The notes under the pieces: model-generated
The model's input: only the letters and a program-made list of their open reading frames with translations
Database searches by the model: none
What the model was told of the DNA's origin: nothing
Made by a program: the position numbers and the translations under genes
NCBI GenBank assembly: GCA_964497955.1
Contig: CAZCFQ010000108.1
Span: 1-7,390 of the forward strand
Reading direction: 5' to 3'
Source: PWPR01 sp964497955
GTDB lineage: Bacteria > Bacillota > UBA994 > PWPR01
DNA: 7,390 bases
Part shown: one piece after another, positions 5,277 to 7,390 of the stretch
Position numbering within the stretch: the stretch's first letter is position 1
How the letters are laid out: the number at the start of each line of letters is the position of its first letter

Positions 5277-6854
5277 ATGATGAAGAATCAAGAACCGAGC
5301 ATATTTAATGATGTTATTGGACCAATAATGATTGGTCCGTCTAGTTCACATACTGCAGCTTCAGCAAGAATTGGTTTAATGGTAAGGCAGATGATTGCAG
5401 GAGATCCGATTAAGCTGGTAGTTGAATTTCACAAAGAGGGGTCTCTAGCTCAAACTTATCATGGTCATGGATCAGATATTGGATTAGTAGGAGGCATATT
5501 GGGTCTTAATCCAAAGGATTTAGAAATTAAAGATTCCTTAAAACTAGCTGAGAGTTTAGGATTGGAAGTGGCTTTTGTCATTTCTGATTATAAAGCCACT
5601 CATCCAAATACATATAAAATAAGTATTGAAAGTAAGTTAGGCGAAAAGATATTAGTTACAGCAGTTTCAACTGGTGGTGGAATGTTTGAAATCATTAATA
5701 TTAATGGCTTTGAAGTAGACATAAAAGGAGGATATTTTGAGACATTAATACTTACTGATATTGTTAATGAAATTGAACTGAAAAAAGTTGTAGATTTAGT
5801 TAATATGTACACTAAAAAAACTGAGTATATAATATTTAACAAAAAGAATAATAAAACTCTAGTCTCTATAAAAACAAAAGAAAAAATTGATGATAAACTT
5901 CTTAATCTATTAAGAAATGAAAGTTTTGTTAAAAAGATAATGAGACTTAACCCAGTGCTACCCACTCTTTCTAATAAAAATTGTGCTTTGCCTTTTACTA
6001 ATGCTAGGCAAATGATAATGCTGGCAAAGAAGGAGAACTTAGATTTATATAAAGCTGCTTTGTTATATGAAAGTCTAAGAGGTGATGTTAGTAAAGAAGC
6101 TGTTTATAATAAAATGAAAGATATTGTAGAAATTATGATAAGTTCAATTGATACTGGTCTTAGAGGAACTAGTTATAGTGATAGAATACTGGGACCACAA
6201 GCATTTAAAATAGAACAAGGTCTGCTTAATAAGAAGTTAATAAAGGGGGAAACATTTAACAAAGTAATTGAGTCGATAACAGCTATTATGGAAGTCAAAA
6301 GCTCAATGGGAGTTTTTGTAGCAGCTCCAACAGGAGGTGCTGCTGGAGGATTGCCAGGGACCATAATAGGTACAGCTTTTACAAACAAAAAAAATATTGA
6401 TGATATTACAAAAGCAATGCTAGCAGCTAGTATGGTAGGCATTTTTATAGCAAGAGAAGCTACTTTTGCAGGTGAAGTTGGAGGATGTCAAGCAGAATGT
6501 GGATCAGCTTCTGGCATGGCAGCAGCTGGATTAGTCCAACTAATGGGTGGATCTATTCAAGAAGCACTTGATGCAGCATCAATGGCACTGCAAAATATTT
6601 TAGGATTAGCTTGCGATCCTGTTGGTAAAAGAGTTGAAGTCCCTTGTTTAGGAAAAAATATACTAGCAGGAACAAATGCATTAGCTAGCGCTAATATGGC
6701 TCTAGCAGGATTTGATAAAGTAGTTCCACTAGATGAGACAATTAAGGCTATGGACCAAGTAGGACAAATGATACCAGTTGAACTTAGATGTACAGAATTA
6801 GCAGGTCTCTCAGTTACGAATACTTCTAAAAAAATTGGTAAGAAACTTAGCTAA
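5277..6854 (+). CDS. sdaA: L-serine dehydratase, iron-sulfur-dependent, fused beta-alpha chain
   Basis: This 525-residue cytoplasmic enzyme deaminates L-serine to pyruvate and ammonia using an oxygen-sensitive [4Fe-4S] cluster. Residues 1 to about 225 form the beta part: IGPSSSHTAASARIG (19-33), YHGHGSD (61-67), then an ACT-like segment from about 125 (STGGGMFEIININGF). Residues from about 238 (LPFTNARQMIMLA) match the start of the alpha part, with APTGGAAGGLPG (350-361), GGCQAECGSASGMAAAG (402-418), LACDPVG and VPCLGKN. Cys404, Cys446 and Cys457 match the three cluster ligands known in the family. Many Firmicutes encode beta and alpha separately (SdaAB, SdaAA, together about 510-520 residues), so this is a full-length fusion. 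The C-terminus has no terminal Cys, unlike E. coli-type single-chain enzymes where that residue caps the cluster. The start ATG at 5277 (a second ATG follows) has only a weak AGAAGAG site inside the upstream gene, suggesting translational coupling. No terminator follows. Confidence 0.93.
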   Translation: MMKNQEPSIFNDVIGPIMIGPSSSHTAASARIGLMVRQMIAGDPIKLVVEFHKEGSLAQTYHGHGSDIGLVGGILGLNPKDLEIKDSLKLAESLGLEVAFVISDYKATHPNTYKISIESKLGEKILVTAVSTGGGMFEIININGFEVDIKGGYFETLILTDIVNEIELKKVVDLVNMYTKKTEYIIFNKKNNKTLVSIKTKEKIDDKLLNLLRNESFVKKIMRLNPVLPTLSNKNCALPFTNARQMIMLAKKENLDLYKAALLYESLRGDVSKEAVYNKMKDIVEIMISSIDTGLRGTSYSDRILGPQAFKIEQGLLNKKLIKGETFNKVIESITAIMEVKSSMGVFVAAPTGGAAGGLPGTIIGTAFTNKKNIDDITKAMLAASMVGIFIAREATFAGEVGGCQAECGSASGMAAAGLVQLMGGSIQEALDAASMALQNILGLACDPVGKRVEVPCLGKNILAGTNALASANMALAGFDKVVPLDETIKAMDQVGQMIPVELRCTELAGLSVTNTSKKIGKKLS

Positions 6855-6876
6855 CATTTTATAGGGTGTAATTTTG

Positions 6877-6935
6877 TTGACTGTCTATTGTATCAAACAA
6901 CTTTAATAAGCTAGCTTTATAATCTGAAAGAGGTG
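6877..6935 (+). promoter_or_regulatory. Possible promoter and ribosome site before the HAD gene
   Basis: TTGACT (6877-6882) is followed after a long 19-nt spacer by TTTAAT (6902-6907). A perfect TATAAT lies at 6918-6923 but has no -35 at normal spacing. A perfect 10-bp palindrome AAGCTAGCTT (6908-6917) sits between them. AAAGAGGTG (6927-6935) is a good Shine-Dalgarno sequence 7 nt before the ATG at 6943. No terminator separates this gene from the serine dehydratase, so it may be transcribed both by read-through and from its own weak promoter. Confidence 0.35.
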
Positions 6936-6942
6936 TATCAAT

Positions 6943-7390
6943 ATGATTAGTGGAGCATTTTTTGACATTGACGGGACTCTTTATAGAGAAGGATTAATTA
7001 CAGAGATTTTTAAGAAGCTGATAAAATCTGATATTATTGAAGAAGAACGCTGGTATAATGAAGTCAGAGAAAAATATATTAACTGGGATAGAAGAATTGG
7101 AAATTATGATGATTATTTATTAAAGATAGCTGAGATTTACACTGAAGCTATAACTGGTTTGCATAAAATCCAGATTGAGTTTATAGCAAAAAAAGTTGTA
7201 GATCAAAAGGGTGATAGAGTATATATCTTTACTAGGGACAGAATAAAGGAACACTTAGATAATGGAGACAAGGTTATAGCAATTTCAGGTTCACCATCAG
7301 AACTAGTTAGTGAAATGGCAAAAAAGCATCATTTTAATGATTACATAGGAACTGAATATATAATTGATGAAAATAAGAAATATACAGGTG
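6943..7390 (+). CDS. HAD subfamily IB hydrolase, phosphoserine phosphatase-like (partial, cut by window edge)
   Basis: The first 149 codons are present and open to the edge, so the 3' end is missing. FFDIDGTLY (6-14) is HAD motif I, with nucleophile Asp8 and acid Asp10. VIAISGSPSELV (111-122) is motif II with Ser115, and GTEYIIDENKKYTG (136-149) matches the segment that follows in subfamily IB enzymes. The helical cap between motifs I and II (about 20-100), with WDRR near 48-51, is the size expected of the SerB-like C1 class. These enzymes dephosphorylate phosphoserine or related small phosphoesters; the substrate cannot be fixed here. The motifs III-IV that complete the active site lie beyond the window. 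It follows the serine dehydratase by 88 nt, with its own ribosome site. Confidence 0.87.
   Translation, partial: MISGAFFDIDGTLYREGLITEIFKKLIKSDIIEEERWYNEVREKYINWDRRIGNYDDYLLKIAEIYTEAITGLHKIQIEFIAKKVVDQKGDRVYIFTRDRIKEHLDNGDKVIAISGSPSELVSEMAKKHHFNDYIGTEYIIDENKKYTG

Noticed and set aside
5600..5965. Minus-strand frame of 121 codons
   Set aside because: It is antisense to the serine dehydratase beta part; the product is a hydrophobic, Ser/Ile/Phe-rich shadow typical of AT-rich antisense.
6173..6442. Minus-strand frame of 89 codons
   Set aside because: It is antisense to the alpha part of serine dehydratase, and its Pro/Ala run is the complement of the Gly-rich APTGGAAGG motif.

Overview
The window looks like chromosomal DNA of a low-GC Gram-positive anaerobe, most likely a member of the Clostridia. 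The evidence is strongly AT-rich DNA, purine-rich Shine-Dalgarno sites (GAGGAGG, GGAGG, AAAGGTGA), AGA/AGG-dominated arginine codons in most genes, a Gram-positive-style lipoprotein, and an oxygen-sensitive iron-sulfur L-serine dehydratase. Every recognisable gene lies on the + strand. I see no rRNA, tRNA, CRISPR array or complete mobile element.

Layout. Positions 1-648 have no convincing gene. They hold a short coding-like scrap (about 66-203), a 9-bp-arm palindrome beside a promoter-like TTGACA, an A/T-rich hairpin, and the probable promoter and operator of the first gene. Positions 649-1647 encode a PLP-dependent D-cysteine desulfhydrase-like enzyme, closed by a clear intrinsic terminator (1664-1691). 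Positions 1848-4117 are a two-gene unit, an unrecognised lipoprotein with a C-terminal SH3-like segment followed 23 nt later by an endonuclease/exonuclease/phosphatase-fold enzyme, closed by a 17-bp-stem terminator (4131-4172). A third unit starts at a promoter with a perfect TATAAT (4235-4240). It encodes an ornithine cyclodeaminase/mu-crystallin-family NAD(P) enzyme (4306-5271), then, 5 nt later, a single-chain beta-alpha fused L-serine dehydratase (5277-6854). A HAD subfamily IB phosphatase (6943 onward) resembling phosphoserine phosphatase runs off the right edge.

How the genes may work together. The outer genes converge on pyruvate and ammonia: the desulfhydrase would make them (plus sulfide) from D-cysteine, and the serine dehydratase from L-serine. 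The HAD enzyme could supply serine from phosphoserine. The ornithine-cyclodeaminase-like protein, which appears to lack the catalytic Asp of true ornithine cyclodeaminase, could use pyruvate and ammonia as an alanine dehydrogenase, or reduce a cyclic imine. This is a hypothesis from gene order and family chemistry. The lipoprotein/EEP pair is separately terminated and has no evident link to it.

No CRISPR, defence island or recognisably new system is visible. The most distinctive points are the fused serine dehydratase coupled to an atypical ornithine-cyclodeaminase-family enzyme, the different arginine codon use of the desulfhydrase gene, and the uncharacterised lipoprotein.
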